Shown here: piece by piece, positions 54,262-62,337 of the stretch
Layout: the number at the start of each line of letters is the position of its first letter
How positions within the stretch are numbered: position 1 is the first letter of the stretch
NCBI RefSeq assembly: GCF_040947875.1
Contig: NZ_JBFRXN010000003.1
Coordinates: 558,001 to 622,000, forward strand
Direction of reading: 5' to 3'
Source of the DNA: Pseudomonas sp. MYb118
GTDB lineage: Bacteria; Pseudomonadota; Gammaproteobacteria; Pseudomonadales; Pseudomonadaceae
DNA: 64,000 bases
Notes under the pieces: generated by a model
The model's database searches: none
Told to the model about the DNA's origin: nothing
The model's input: the letters and a program-made list of their open reading frames with translations, nothing else
Made by a program: the position numbers and the translations under genes

Positions 54262-55785
54262 TCAGTGCTTCAATTGCTGCGCGATGGCGATCATCCGTTC
54301 GGTGATCTGTTCTTCGGTGCAGGCGGCGAACCCCATCACCAGCCCCGGTGACACCTGCGGGCCTCGGCCATAGCGCCCGAGAGGAAACGCGCCGACATTC
54401 GCCGCTCGAGTGACCTCCAGTGCCTGGGCTTCGGACAGTGATTTGAGGCGCGTGGCGACATCCAGCCCGGCGAGAATCGGCGGGACCTCAATGAAGTCAT
54501 GCAGGTGTTGCCGGGCCATGTCCTCGAACACCCTGGCCCGCGCAGCGTAGACCTTGCGCATGCGGCGGATATGCCGACCGAAGTGCCCCTCGGACATGAA
54601 GTCCGCCAATACCGCCTGGGCCAGCCCGTTGGCACTGCGCGAGGTCAACGACATCGCCCGCTGGAAAGCTTCGACCAACGGCGGCGGCAACACCACATAC
54701 GCCAGCCCCGTCGCCGGAAACAGCAGCTTGCTGAAGGTGCCGGTCATGATCACGTGGCTGTCAGCCTGGGGCATGCTTTTCAGCGCCGGGATCGGCTTGG
54801 CGATGAAGCGATACTCGCTGTCGTAGTCATCCTCGAACAGGTAGGCGCCGGCTTCCCTGGCCCAGCTCAACAGCATGAGGCGCCGTTCCGCGGACAAGGC
54901 CACGCCCATCGGAGCCTGGCGACAAGGCGTGACGTACGCCAGCCGGGCGTGGGCCGCGAGGCGGATGCCTTCGCTGACGTCCATGCCGGAGCCATCGACG
55001 GGCACATCGACGATATTTGCACCGACGCCCTGCATGATTTGCCGGGCACCGGGGTATCCCGGGTTTTCCATCCACACGCTATCGCCTGGGTTGATGATCA
55101 GCCGCAGGCAGATATCCAGCGCCTGCTGCACGCTGCTGACGATGACAATGTTGTCGGCAGAGGTGGCGACGCCTCGCGCAATCGCCAGGTGCTCGACGAT
55201 GGCCTGACGCAACGCCAGCAGCCCCTGTGCCGGACGACTCGACAGCACAGGCGGCAGCACCGAACCCAGGTGGCGCATGTGCAGACGCCGCCAGGTATCG
55301 ACCGGAAACTGCGCGACATCACACACATGGGGTGAAAAGGGCAGCTTTACCGTGGATGCCGAATTGGGAAAGGCCGGCTCCTGTTCGATGAGGTCGGTTG
55401 CCCAGCGCGTGAGCGGGATCGTGGAATCCGTCGAGGGCGGCGGGCTGTCTGGCGCCAGCGCAGTGGCCTTGACCAGTTGATCATCGGGCAACGTCAGGCT
55501 GACCTTGGTGCCGCTGCCTTGCGCGGTCACCAGATAACCTTCGGACAGCAATTGAGCATAGGCCGCTTGCACCGTACCCCGGGCCAGACCATATTGCGCG
55601 GCGAGAAAGCGCGTGCTGGGAAGCACGTAGTTGCGGGCCAGGCGGCCGTCGAGAATATCCTGGCGCAAGGTTCGGTACAGCCAGTCCTGCAGGGTTTCGT
55701 CAGGTTTACGGGCGGCGAGTGTCAGGGACCAGGTGACGGGCGCGCTGGCGGATTTCTTCAAGGGTGGTACTCGCAGGTGGATCAA
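54262..55785 (-). CDS. MocR/PdxR-family regulator (GntR domain fused to aminotransferase fold)
   Basis: A 507-codon frame. It has an N-terminal GntR winged helix (LQDWLYRTLRQDILDGRL, LPSTRFLAAQYGLARGTVQA) and a long linker. The fold-type I aminotransferase domain has the PLP lysine expected in MTGTFSKLLFPATGLAYVV and the Asp/Tyr region FEDDYDSEYRF. MocR proteins use PLP adducts as signals and bind direct repeats. No ATG is near the 5' end; TTG 55785 or TTG 55761 could initiate, and neither has a good ribosome-binding site. The operator at 55778-55821 covers the start region, so autoregulation is likely. Confidence 0.88.
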   Translation of the reverse strand: MIHLRVPPLKKSASAPVTWSLTLAARKPDETLQDWLYRTLRQDILDGRLARNYVLPSTRFLAAQYGLARGTVQAAYAQLLSEGYLVTAQGSGTKVSLTLPDDQLVKATALAPDSPPPSTDSTIPLTRWATDLIEQEPAFPNSASTVKLPFSPHVCDVAQFPVDTWRRLHMRHLGSVLPPVLSSRPAQGLLALRQAIVEHLAIARGVATSADNIVIVSSVQQALDICLRLIINPGDSVWMENPGYPGARQIMQGVGANIVDVPVDGSGMDVSEGIRLAAHARLAYVTPCRQAPMGVALSAERRLMLLSWAREAGAYLFEDDYDSEYRFIAKPIPALKSMPQADSHVIMTGTFSKLLFPATGLAYVVLPPPLVEAFQRAMSLTSRSANGLAQAVLADFMSEGHFGRHIRRMRKVYAARARVFEDMARQHLHDFIEVPPILAGLDVATRLKSLSEAQALEVTRAANVGAFPLGRYGRGPQVSPGLVMGFAACTEEQITERMIAIAQQLKH

Positions 55786-55821
55786 TCAGATAGTACGGAA
55801 ATGGATCAATACTTTGGTCCA
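55778..55821 (+). promoter_or_regulatory. MocR-type bipartite operator, copy 2
   Basis: TGGATCA at 55778 and TGGATCAATACTTTGGTCCA at 55802-55821, again 24 bp apart. It lies between the MocR gene and the divergent GNAT/azoreductase pair, so it can control both. Confidence 0.78.
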
Positions 55822-55867
55822 GTTCAGATCAAGAATAAAGCCTCTTCCAGCGCTTGAGGCTAAAAAC

Positions 55868-56335
55868 ATGCAGCAGTCCATCACCGGCTTTGATGGCGTC
55901 GACGGCGTCAGAGAGTTTTCCAGCGACGCAGCGATTCTGGCGGCCTTCAGCCTGATCCGGCAACTGCGACCACGCTTGACCAGCGCCGAGCTGTGGCTCA
56001 GTGCATTCAAGCGCCAGGCCAGCAGCGGTTACCGCGTGTTGCTGATCGTCAGTAACAACACGCCCACGGCGCTGGCAGGCTTTCGGCTCCAGGAAAACCT
56101 GATTCACGGCAAATTCCTGTACGTCGACGACCTGGTCACCGATGCCACGACTCGCAGCGCCGGGTTGGGCAGGCAATTGATGGACGCGCTGATGCAAGTG
56201 GCGAGGGATTGCGGGTGCGATCACCTGGTGCTCGACACCGGTCTTGCCAACCATGACGCGCAACGCTTTTACACACGCTGTGGCATGACCAACCTGGCCA
56301 CGCGCTTTGTCAAATCAGTAGGGGACCAGCAATGA
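55868..56335 (+). CDS. GNAT-family N-acetyltransferase
   Basis: A 155-residue GNAT protein starting at ATG 55868 (GAGG upstream). It has the acetyl-CoA loop in 'RSAGLGRQLMDALMQVARD' (form of R/Q-x-x-G-x-G/A), VDDLVTDATTRSAG before it, and the C-terminal LANHDAQRFYTRCGM typical of the fold. The substrate is unknown. It overlaps the next gene by 4 bp (ATGA) and lies 47 bp after the MocR operator, so the pair is likely MocR-controlled. A role in detoxifying or modifying a small amine is a guess. Confidence 0.88.
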   Translation: MQQSITGFDGVDGVREFSSDAAILAAFSLIRQLRPRLTSAELWLSAFKRQASSGYRVLLIVSNNTPTALAGFRLQENLIHGKFLYVDDLVTDATTRSAGLGRQLMDALMQVARDCGCDHLVLDTGLANHDAQRFYTRCGMTNLATRFVKSVGDQQ

Positions 56336-56952
56336 ACGCTTCCGGATACCTGTTGCATGTCGCGGCCAGCCCGAATGCCGAACAGTCGACCAGCACCGCC
56401 CTGGGGCGCCTGCTGACTGAGCAGCTCGCGCACAAAATGCGCAACGTCGCGGTGGTCGAGCGCGATATCGGGACCCACGCGCCGCCGGTGCCCAGCCGTC
56501 AGTTCGCGGCGGATAACCTGCTGCCGCTGGAGCAGCGCTCGGACAACCTAGAATCGGAAATACTCATCGAAGAACTGGAGGCGGCCAAGGCGCTCGTCAT
56601 CTCCACGCCCATGCATAACTTTGGTGTGCCGGCCGTGCTCAAGGCCTGGATTGATCAGATCCTGCGCCCGCAACGCACGTTTGCGCGCTCGAGCAAGGGC
56701 AAGCAAGGGCTGCTGGAGGATCGTCCGGTGTTCATCATCGTCACCTGTGGCGGCCCCGTGACCGGGCCTTACGCCCAGCAGGATTTCCTCACGCCTTATC
56801 TGGAATATGTTCTGCCAACCATCGGCCTGTCGAATATTCAGGTCATCCGGCTGGACAGCATGGTGCGCACGCCCGAGCACACTGCCTCGCAAATTGAACA
56901 GTGCAAAGCGTGGATCGCCGAGCAAGTAGCCAACCTCTGCGAAGTCGCCTGA
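56332..56952 (+). CDS. FMN-dependent NAD(P)H oxidoreductase (AzoR-like flavodoxin fold)
   Basis: A 206-residue flavodoxin-fold quinone/azo reductase. It has YLLHVAASPNAEQSTSTAL (phosphate loop), ISTPMHNFGVPAVLKAWIDQ (the P-M-x-N-F-x-x-P FMN motif of AzoR) and IIVTCGGPVTG (second FMN loop). It reduces quinones or azo compounds by two electrons in the cytosol. It is coupled to the GNAT gene by a 4-bp overlap, within the presumed MocR regulon. Confidence 0.92.
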   Translation: MNASGYLLHVAASPNAEQSTSTALGRLLTEQLAHKMRNVAVVERDIGTHAPPVPSRQFAADNLLPLEQRSDNLESEILIEELEAAKALVISTPMHNFGVPAVLKAWIDQILRPQRTFARSSKGKQGLLEDRPVFIIVTCGGPVTGPYAQQDFLTPYLEYVLPTIGLSNIQVIRLDSMVRTPEHTASQIEQCKAWIAEQVANLCEVA

Positions 56953-57045
56953 ACGGGTTGCCCGGTAATGATCTGTCAATAAAGCGAAAGTGCCTCGTTA
57001 GAACGCTCTGGTATGGTGGGTTTTTAATCATCCAGAGCATTTGAC

Positions 57046-57978
57046 ATGACATGTTTGAAGTTGCCGGAGCCGCTGAAAAGAGGCAGTAGAATAGCGATAG
57101 TTTCGCCCGCAGGTTATTTAACCAACCCTGCGTTCCTGGATCATGTGACACCCATGATCAAAGAACAGGGATATACGCCGGTATTGTCGAAAAATTGTTT
57201 TGAACGATATGACAATCATTATGCGTACGCGGGCACACCGCAACAAAGACTGGAAGATTTGCAATGGGCCTGCGACGACCCGGATATCGACGCGATCTGG
57301 GTCACGCGTGGCGGTTACGGCAGTGTGCAGTTATTGGCCGGGCTGGATATGCAGACCATTTGCAATAAGCCCAAATGGTTGATTGGTTATTCCGATATCA
57401 CCTATCTGCACAGCTTTTTCAACCGCCACGCCGTCGCCACGATCCATGGTCCCAATGTCGTGAGAACCCTGAGCATGGGCATCGCGCCGCCGCCCTCCAG
57501 TTATGGCAAAGTGTTCGATATCCTGCAGGGTCAATTGCCCAGCTATTCGATTACTTCCCATGCGCTGGATAAACCGGGCAGGGCCAGAGGACGACTGGTG
57601 GGCGGTAATCAAACGATCGTCGGCGCTCTTTCCGGAACACCCTATAACTTCAATTATGACGGCGCGATATTGTTTCTCGAAGATATTGGCGAGAGCGCTT
57701 ACTACCGGATTGACCGGCAAATGCAAACGCTGGAAACAGCGGGAATATTGGCCAGGTTAAAAGGCATCATCATAGGCTCGATGCGTGATGTCGGTGGAGT
57801 CAAGTCGGACTTCGACGAGGGCGCTTACAGTCTGATCAACAAGATCATGACCAAATACCGCATCCCCAAGATATTCGCTTTTCCCGCCGGCCATGTGCCT
57901 GACCATTATCCATTGATCATGGGCGTGGAAGTTGAGATCGAAGTGCAGGCCGGCCTCAGCAGTGTCAGGTATGTCTAA
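57046..57978 (+). CDS. S66-family LD-carboxypeptidase (LdcA/MccF-like)
   Basis: A 310-residue serine peptidase with the S66 triad: nucleophile S116 in LIGYSDITYLH, E212 in FLEDIGE, and H283 in PAGHVPDHYP. LdcA removes D-Ala from muramoyl tetrapeptides during wall recycling; MccF homologues cleave microcin-C-like toxins and give immunity. The start is ATG 57046 with a weak ribosome site. Its base composition is visibly richer in A/T than its neighbours', suggesting acquisition. It ends overlapping the convergent cyclase gene by 4 bp. No signal peptide, so it is cytoplasmic. Confidence 0.9.
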   Translation: MTCLKLPEPLKRGSRIAIVSPAGYLTNPAFLDHVTPMIKEQGYTPVLSKNCFERYDNHYAYAGTPQQRLEDLQWACDDPDIDAIWVTRGGYGSVQLLAGLDMQTICNKPKWLIGYSDITYLHSFFNRHAVATIHGPNVVRTLSMGIAPPPSSYGKVFDILQGQLPSYSITSHALDKPGRARGRLVGGNQTIVGALSGTPYNFNYDGAILFLEDIGESAYYRIDRQMQTLETAGILARLKGIIIGSMRDVGGVKSDFDEGAYSLINKIMTKYRIPKIFAFPAGHVPDHYPLIMGVEVEIEVQAGLSSVRYV

Positions 57979-59528
57979 CTGAACAGATGCAAGCCGTCGA
58001 GGCTGTACCAGCGATTGCGTCCGTTCTGTTTCGCCGAATACAGGCAGGCATCGGCGGATTTCAACAGCGAGGTCGGCGTGACATCCTCGATACCGGGCTG
58101 GCGCGTGGCGATGCCGGCGCTGGCCGTGACTTTGCCCAAGGGGTGCTCGGCGTGTTCGATGTTCAGTGAGCGGATCGCCCGCAGGATGTCTTCGGCGACC
58201 TGGGCCGCACCGGCGCTGTCGGTGTTGGGCAGCAGCACGGTGAATTCCTCGCCGCCGTACCTGACGGCCAGGTCGCCAGGTCGCTTGACCGCCTGCTGGA
58301 TGGCGCCGCCTACCGCGCTCAGGCAGTCATCGCCGCTGGCATGTCCATACCGGTCGTTGTAGCGCTTGAAGTAATCGACATCAATCATGATCAGTGAAAT
58401 CCAGCTGCCGTTACGCTGCGCCAGGCGAATTTCATCCGCCAGCGCAGCGTCCAGACGCCGCCGGTTGCCCAGGCCCGTGAGGCTGTCGGTGAGGGCCATC
58501 TCCTGCATGGCCTGATGGGCGCGGCGCAATTGCCGCGAAATCATCATTTTCTGCCGCAATTGACTGAGCACGATCAACCCGAAAGCGCTGAACACGGCCA
58601 GCAGGCAAAACAGCACCAGCCCGGTCTTGATCAGGTCGCGGCGCCAGGGCGCGATGATCGACTCACGGGACAGGCCGGCCTCCACGACCAAAGGGTAGGT
58701 GCTCAGTGCGCGGTAGCCGTACAGGCGTTCGGTGTCGTCCACCACGGCCTTGACCTCGGCGATGCCTTCATCGGAACTTGGCAGGTAACGCTTGTAGATT
58801 TCACTGTTGGCCAGGCTCTTGCCGACCACGGAGGCAATGAAAGGGCGGCGGACCAGGATGGTGCCGTCGCGCTTGGCCAATACCAGCGCGCCCTTGTCGT
58901 CGATCTTGAAATCGCCGTAGTAGTCGACGAAATAACTGACCTTGATCGTCCCCAGCAGCACACCGGCAAATGAACCGTCGGGGTTGTTCAGGCGCCGTGA
59001 GATCGGCACGATCAGGTCGTTGGTAGAACGACTCCTGACCACATCGCCGATGCGCACGTCGTGATCATCGTGGCTGCGGTGATACTGGAAATAGTCGCGG
59101 TCGGCATTGTTCGCAGGGTCCGGGGTGGTTTCCTTGTCCGTGACGATCCACTGGCCGTCCGGGCCATAAATGAACAGGCCGTGCAACTGCGGCATGATCT
59201 TCGACTGCTGCACCAGCAGGTTGTGGATGCGCGGCACGTCGATGCTTTGCAAACCATCGCCTTCGACACGCTCCGCGAGGGCGGCAGTCAGCACATCCAC
59301 CTGGCGAATGGCGTCTTCGGCATGTTGCGCGGTGGCACGCGCCAGGTTCGTCACCGAATCCCGCGCTTGAGCGAAGGCGGCACGATAGTCACGCCAGGTC
59401 CGCCAGCCTTCGACCACCACAAACGCCAGGAAAACCGCCAGCATGAAACTGACAATCAGGCGGAACGTGGCGCCGGCTCTCACCGGTTTCAACGGCGAGC
59501 CCCCAGCGGGTTTACTGCGTCCGAGCAT
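57975..59528 (-). CDS. Membrane diguanylate cyclase with periplasmic Cache sensor
   Basis: A 517-residue protein. It has an N-terminal helix (FRLIVSFMLAVFLAFVVVEGW), a periplasmic dCache-type sensor (about 55-295, with LHGLFIYGPDGQWIVTDKE), a second helix (TGLVLFCLLAVFSAFGLIVL), then a GGDEF domain. The active site is GGEEF in VRYGGEEFTVLLP, and the product-inhibition I-site RPGD lies five residues before it, so catalysis and feedback both look intact. It makes cyclic-di-GMP in response to an external ligand. It starts at ATG 59528. REP pairs lie upstream. Confidence 0.93.
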   Translation of the reverse strand: MLGRSKPAGGSPLKPVRAGATFRLIVSFMLAVFLAFVVVEGWRTWRDYRAAFAQARDSVTNLARATAQHAEDAIRQVDVLTAALAERVEGDGLQSIDVPRIHNLLVQQSKIMPQLHGLFIYGPDGQWIVTDKETTPDPANNADRDYFQYHRSHDDHDVRIGDVVRSRSTNDLIVPISRRLNNPDGSFAGVLLGTIKVSYFVDYYGDFKIDDKGALVLAKRDGTILVRRPFIASVVGKSLANSEIYKRYLPSSDEGIAEVKAVVDDTERLYGYRALSTYPLVVEAGLSRESIIAPWRRDLIKTGLVLFCLLAVFSAFGLIVLSQLRQKMMISRQLRRAHQAMQEMALTDSLTGLGNRRRLDAALADEIRLAQRNGSWISLIMIDVDYFKRYNDRYGHASGDDCLSAVGGAIQQAVKRPGDLAVRYGGEEFTVLLPNTDSAGAAQVAEDILRAIRSLNIEHAEHPLGKVTASAGIATRQPGIEDVTPTSLLKSADACLYSAKQNGRNRWYSLDGLHLFS

Positions 59529-59601
59529 CTACATGTCCTTTACGACGAATTCGCACACGCCTGATTCTAGATCACTCCCTGACAGCCTCCTACACAATCC
59601 C

Positions 59602-59694
59602 CCGTAGGAGCGAGCCTGCTCGCGATGACGGCGGAACATTCGATGTCGAGGTTGGCTGACACACCGCTATCGCGAGCATGCTCGCTCCTACAGT
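59602..59694. repeat. REP inverted pair
   Basis: CGTAGGAGCGAGCCTGCTCG from about 59602 with the inverse ending CTCCTACAG at 59694. The inner loop (GACGGCGGAACATTCGATG) recurs in the next pair. Confidence 0.9.
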
Positions 59695-59732
59695 GTTTTG
59701 GGGTGTTCATGGCATCGGGAGCACCTGAAAAA

Positions 59733-59825
59733 ACTGTGGGAGCGGGCTTGCCCGCGATGACGGCGGAACATTCGATGCTGAGGTTGGCTGACACACCGCT
59801 ATCGCGAGCAAGCTCGCTCCTACAG
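59733..59825. repeat. REP inverted pair, tandem copy
   Basis: The second pair shares nearly the whole inner loop with the one at 59602 (ATTCGATGCTGAGGTTGGC against ATTCGATGTCGAGGTTGGC), so it is a tandem duplication. Together they fill the 299-bp gap before the LysR gene. Confidence 0.9.
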
Positions 59826-59827
59826 TG

Positions 59828-60733
59828 TTAGAACCGGTAGGCCGCCGGGATTTCCTGGGTGATGAATTCCTGCATGTGCGCAAGGAACGCCACCTGCAGA
59901 TTCGACGCCGGGCCCTGGACCGGCAGCAGCATGCTGAAGTCCATCTCGATGGCTGGCTCGAACGCCCGGAACACTACGCCAGTGCCGCGGTATTCGACAG
60001 CGCTGATCGCGTCCACCAGCGCCACCCCCAGGCCCTGTTCGACGAAAGCGCACATGGGCAGCGACAGTTGGGTTTCCAGGCGCAGCTCGCGCTCGACCCC
60101 GTAAGCGGCAAAGATCGAGTCGATGTGCTGGCGCGAGCCGATGGACTGCGGGTAGGAAATGAACGCCTCGCCTTGCAGGTCTTCGGGGTGGATCGTGGGT
60201 TTGTCCCGCAGCCGATGATGGGCCGGCAAGGCGCAGAGCATGCGCGTGGCCAGCAGTTTTTCCGCGCGCGGGCTGGGGTAAGTGTTGGGCAACACGATGA
60301 TGCCCAGGTCGCAGCGCTGACCGACTACCAGGTCGACAACCTCGCGGGACGACAGCACCAGCAATGAAATCTGCACCTGCTCATGCCGGGCGGTGAACGC
60401 GGCGATGGCGCGCGGCAGGAACGACAGACCCATGGCCGGGGCACAGGCGATCTGCAGGGAGCCGCGCTTGAGGCTGCGGATCTCCTGGGCGGTGCGCGCA
60501 ATGCGTTCGACCCCGAGCAGCGAGCGCTGCACTTCCTGATACAGCGTCATGGCTTCGGCGGTGGGTTGCAGCCGGCCCTTGGCGCGCACGAACAGATTGA
60601 AACCGATGTCTTCCTCCAGGCTGGCGATCAGGCGCGTCGCGGCGGGCTGCGAGATGTGCAGCATTTCGGCGGCGCGGGTGACGGTCTGACCGAGAATGAC
60701 GGCGCGAAAGGCTTCCAGCTGGCGAAGATTCAT
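59828..60733 (-). CDS. LysR-family regulator (OccR/NocR-like)
   Basis: A 301-residue LTTR starting at ATG 60733 (NLRQLEAFRAVILGQTVTRA). The helix-turn-helix follows (AEMLHISQPAATRLIASLEE), then the effector domain (GSLQIACAPAMGLSFLP; GLGVALVDAISAVEY). The N-terminus is of the type seen in opine-catabolism regulators. It is divergent from a three-subunit FAD/Fe-S dehydrogenase operon across 166 bp, so it is the likely substrate-responsive activator. The stop lies 3 bp from a REP pair. Confidence 0.92.
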   Translation of the reverse strand: MNLRQLEAFRAVILGQTVTRAAEMLHISQPAATRLIASLEEDIGFNLFVRAKGRLQPTAEAMTLYQEVQRSLLGVERIARTAQEIRSLKRGSLQIACAPAMGLSFLPRAIAAFTARHEQVQISLLVLSSREVVDLVVGQRCDLGIIVLPNTYPSPRAEKLLATRMLCALPAHHRLRDKPTIHPEDLQGEAFISYPQSIGSRQHIDSIFAAYGVERELRLETQLSLPMCAFVEQGLGVALVDAISAVEYRGTGVVFRAFEPAIEMDFSMLLPVQGPASNLQVAFLAHMQEFITQEIPAAYRF

Positions 60734-60899
60734 CGGGACACCCTTCAGGACAAGCCATAACAAAAAGACATGGTCTTGCCAAAATAAAGCATTTTTCAAG
60801 CGCCTGTCAGCTCTTTAGCATCGAATTCATCAAGATCATCCAGGCATAAAGCCTGCGCCGTGGCGGGTCGGTCGGCGTCGGAAGGGCGACAGTGAGTTC

Positions 60900-62021
60900 A
60901 TGCAAAAAACTGATGTCATGATTGTGGGGGCGGGTCTGGTGGGGCTGTCCATTGCCTACGGACTGGCCTTGCTCGGTCGCCAGGTCAGCGTGCTGGACGA
61001 AGGCGACGACGCCTTGCGCGCCGCCCGTGGCAACTTCGGTTTGCTCTGGGTGCAGGGCAAGGGCTACGGGATGAGCCCCTACGCACAATGGACTCGTGAT
61101 GCGGTGGCGTTATGGCCGCGTTTCGCCGCATCGTTGCAGGCCGACACCGGCATCGACCTGCACCTGCGCCAGGCGGGCGGGTTTCAGTTGTGCCTGAGCG
61201 ACGAGGAAATGGCCGAGGAGAGCCGCCGGCTGTTGTGGCTGCGCGAGGCCCTCGGTGACTACCCGTTCGAACTGCTCGACGCCGGACAACTGCGCAGTCG
61301 CTTGCCGGGGGTAGGGCCGACGGTGGTGGGCGCGTGTTACTCGCCCATGGACGGACACGTCAACCCGTTGAAGCTGCTGCGTTCGCTGTATGCCGCCTGC
61401 CGGGCACGCGGGGTCAACATCATCAATGGCCATCGCGTCACCGCCATCGAACGACGCGCTGCGGGTTTCCAACTACAAGCCGGTGAACAGCACTGGCACG
61501 CCGATCGGCTGGTGCTCGCCGCGGGCCTGGGCAATCGCGAACTGGGCGCGCAGTTGGGTATCGACGTGCCCGTGAGTCCCAACCGTGGGCAGATCCTCGT
61601 CACCGAACGGCTCAAGCCGTTCCTGCATTACCCCACCACCTATGTGCGCCAGACCGACGAAGGCACCGTGCAACTGGGCGACTCCCATGAATCGGCGGGT
61701 TTCGACGACGGCACCGGCAGCCAGGTGATGGCGACCATCGCCGCACGCGCCGTGCGCTGCTTCCCGCGGTTGGGCGAGGTGCGCCTGGTGCGGGCCTGGG
61801 GCGCATTGCGGGTGATGAGCCAGGACGGTTATCCCATCTACGAAGCCTCCCAGGCGTGCCCGGGGGCGGTGGTGGTCAGTTGCCACAGCGGCGTGACCCT
61901 GGCGGCGATCCACGCACTGCGCCTGGCGCCGTGGATAGACGGCGAGTTCGACGATCCGGCGGTGGCCGCTTTCGGCCTGCAACGTTTTGCCCGCCCAAGT
62001 GAGGTGCGCCATGTCGGTTGA
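60900..62021 (+). CDS. FAD-dependent amine/opine dehydrogenase, DadA-like subunit
   Basis: A 373-residue DAO-family flavoprotein. The N-terminal Rossmann motif is MIVGAGLVGLSIAYGLALLG, followed by 'ARGNFGLLWVQGKGYGMSPY', RLVLAAGLGNRELG, and the C-terminal FAD segment CHSGVTLAAIHALRLAPWI. It corresponds to the catalytic small flavoprotein of OoxB/NoxB, HcnC or LhpB-type systems. It oxidises an amino acid, opine or amine to an imine. It starts at ATG 60900 and overlaps the next gene by 11 bp. It is first in an operon with the electron-transfer subunits. Confidence 0.9.
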   Translation: MQKTDVMIVGAGLVGLSIAYGLALLGRQVSVLDEGDDALRAARGNFGLLWVQGKGYGMSPYAQWTRDAVALWPRFAASLQADTGIDLHLRQAGGFQLCLSDEEMAEESRRLLWLREALGDYPFELLDAGQLRSRLPGVGPTVVGACYSPMDGHVNPLKLLRSLYAACRARGVNIINGHRVTAIERRAAGFQLQAGEQHWHADRLVLAAGLGNRELGAQLGIDVPVSPNRGQILVTERLKPFLHYPTTYVRQTDEGTVQLGDSHESAGFDDGTGSQVMATIAARAVRCFPRLGEVRLVRAWGALRVMSQDGYPIYEASQACPGAVVVSCHSGVTLAAIHALRLAPWIDGEFDDPAVAAFGLQRFARPSEVRHVG

Positions 62022-62337
62022 ACCCTTGTTCCAGGCGTTGAGCCCGGTGGAAAACAGCGTGCGCATCGAATTCGAAGGCGCGTCGCTGGCGGTGCCCGCC
62101 GGGGTGTCCCTGGCGGCGGCATTGCTGGCCAGCGGCGTCACCTACACCCGCGAAAGCGCGGTCAACGGCCGGCTCGGTGCACCGTTCTGCATGATGGGCG
62201 TGTGCTTCGAGTGCCTGGTGGAGGTTGACGGACAGGCGAACTGCCAGGCCTGCCTGCTGCCTGTGCGGGCCGGCATGCGCGTGCGGCGTCAACGCGGGGC
62301 CCGCGCGGTGGGCGATGAGGAGATGACGGATGAATGA
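62011..62337 (+). CDS. 2Fe-2S subunit of the dehydrogenase (HcnA/OoxX-like)
   Basis: A 108-residue ferredoxin-like subunit with the cysteine set APFCMMGVCFECLVEVDG...CQAC, typical of the small Fe-S proteins in HcnABC, D-hydroxyproline dehydrogenase and opine oxidases. It starts at ATG 62011 behind GAGG, and overlaps both neighbours (11 bp and 8 bp), so the three subunits are translationally coupled. It relays electrons between the two flavoproteins. Confidence 0.92.
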   Translation: MSVEPLFQALSPVENSVRIEFEGASLAVPAGVSLAAALLASGVTYTRESAVNGRLGAPFCMMGVCFECLVEVDGQANCQACLLPVRAGMRVRRQRGARAVGDEEMTDE

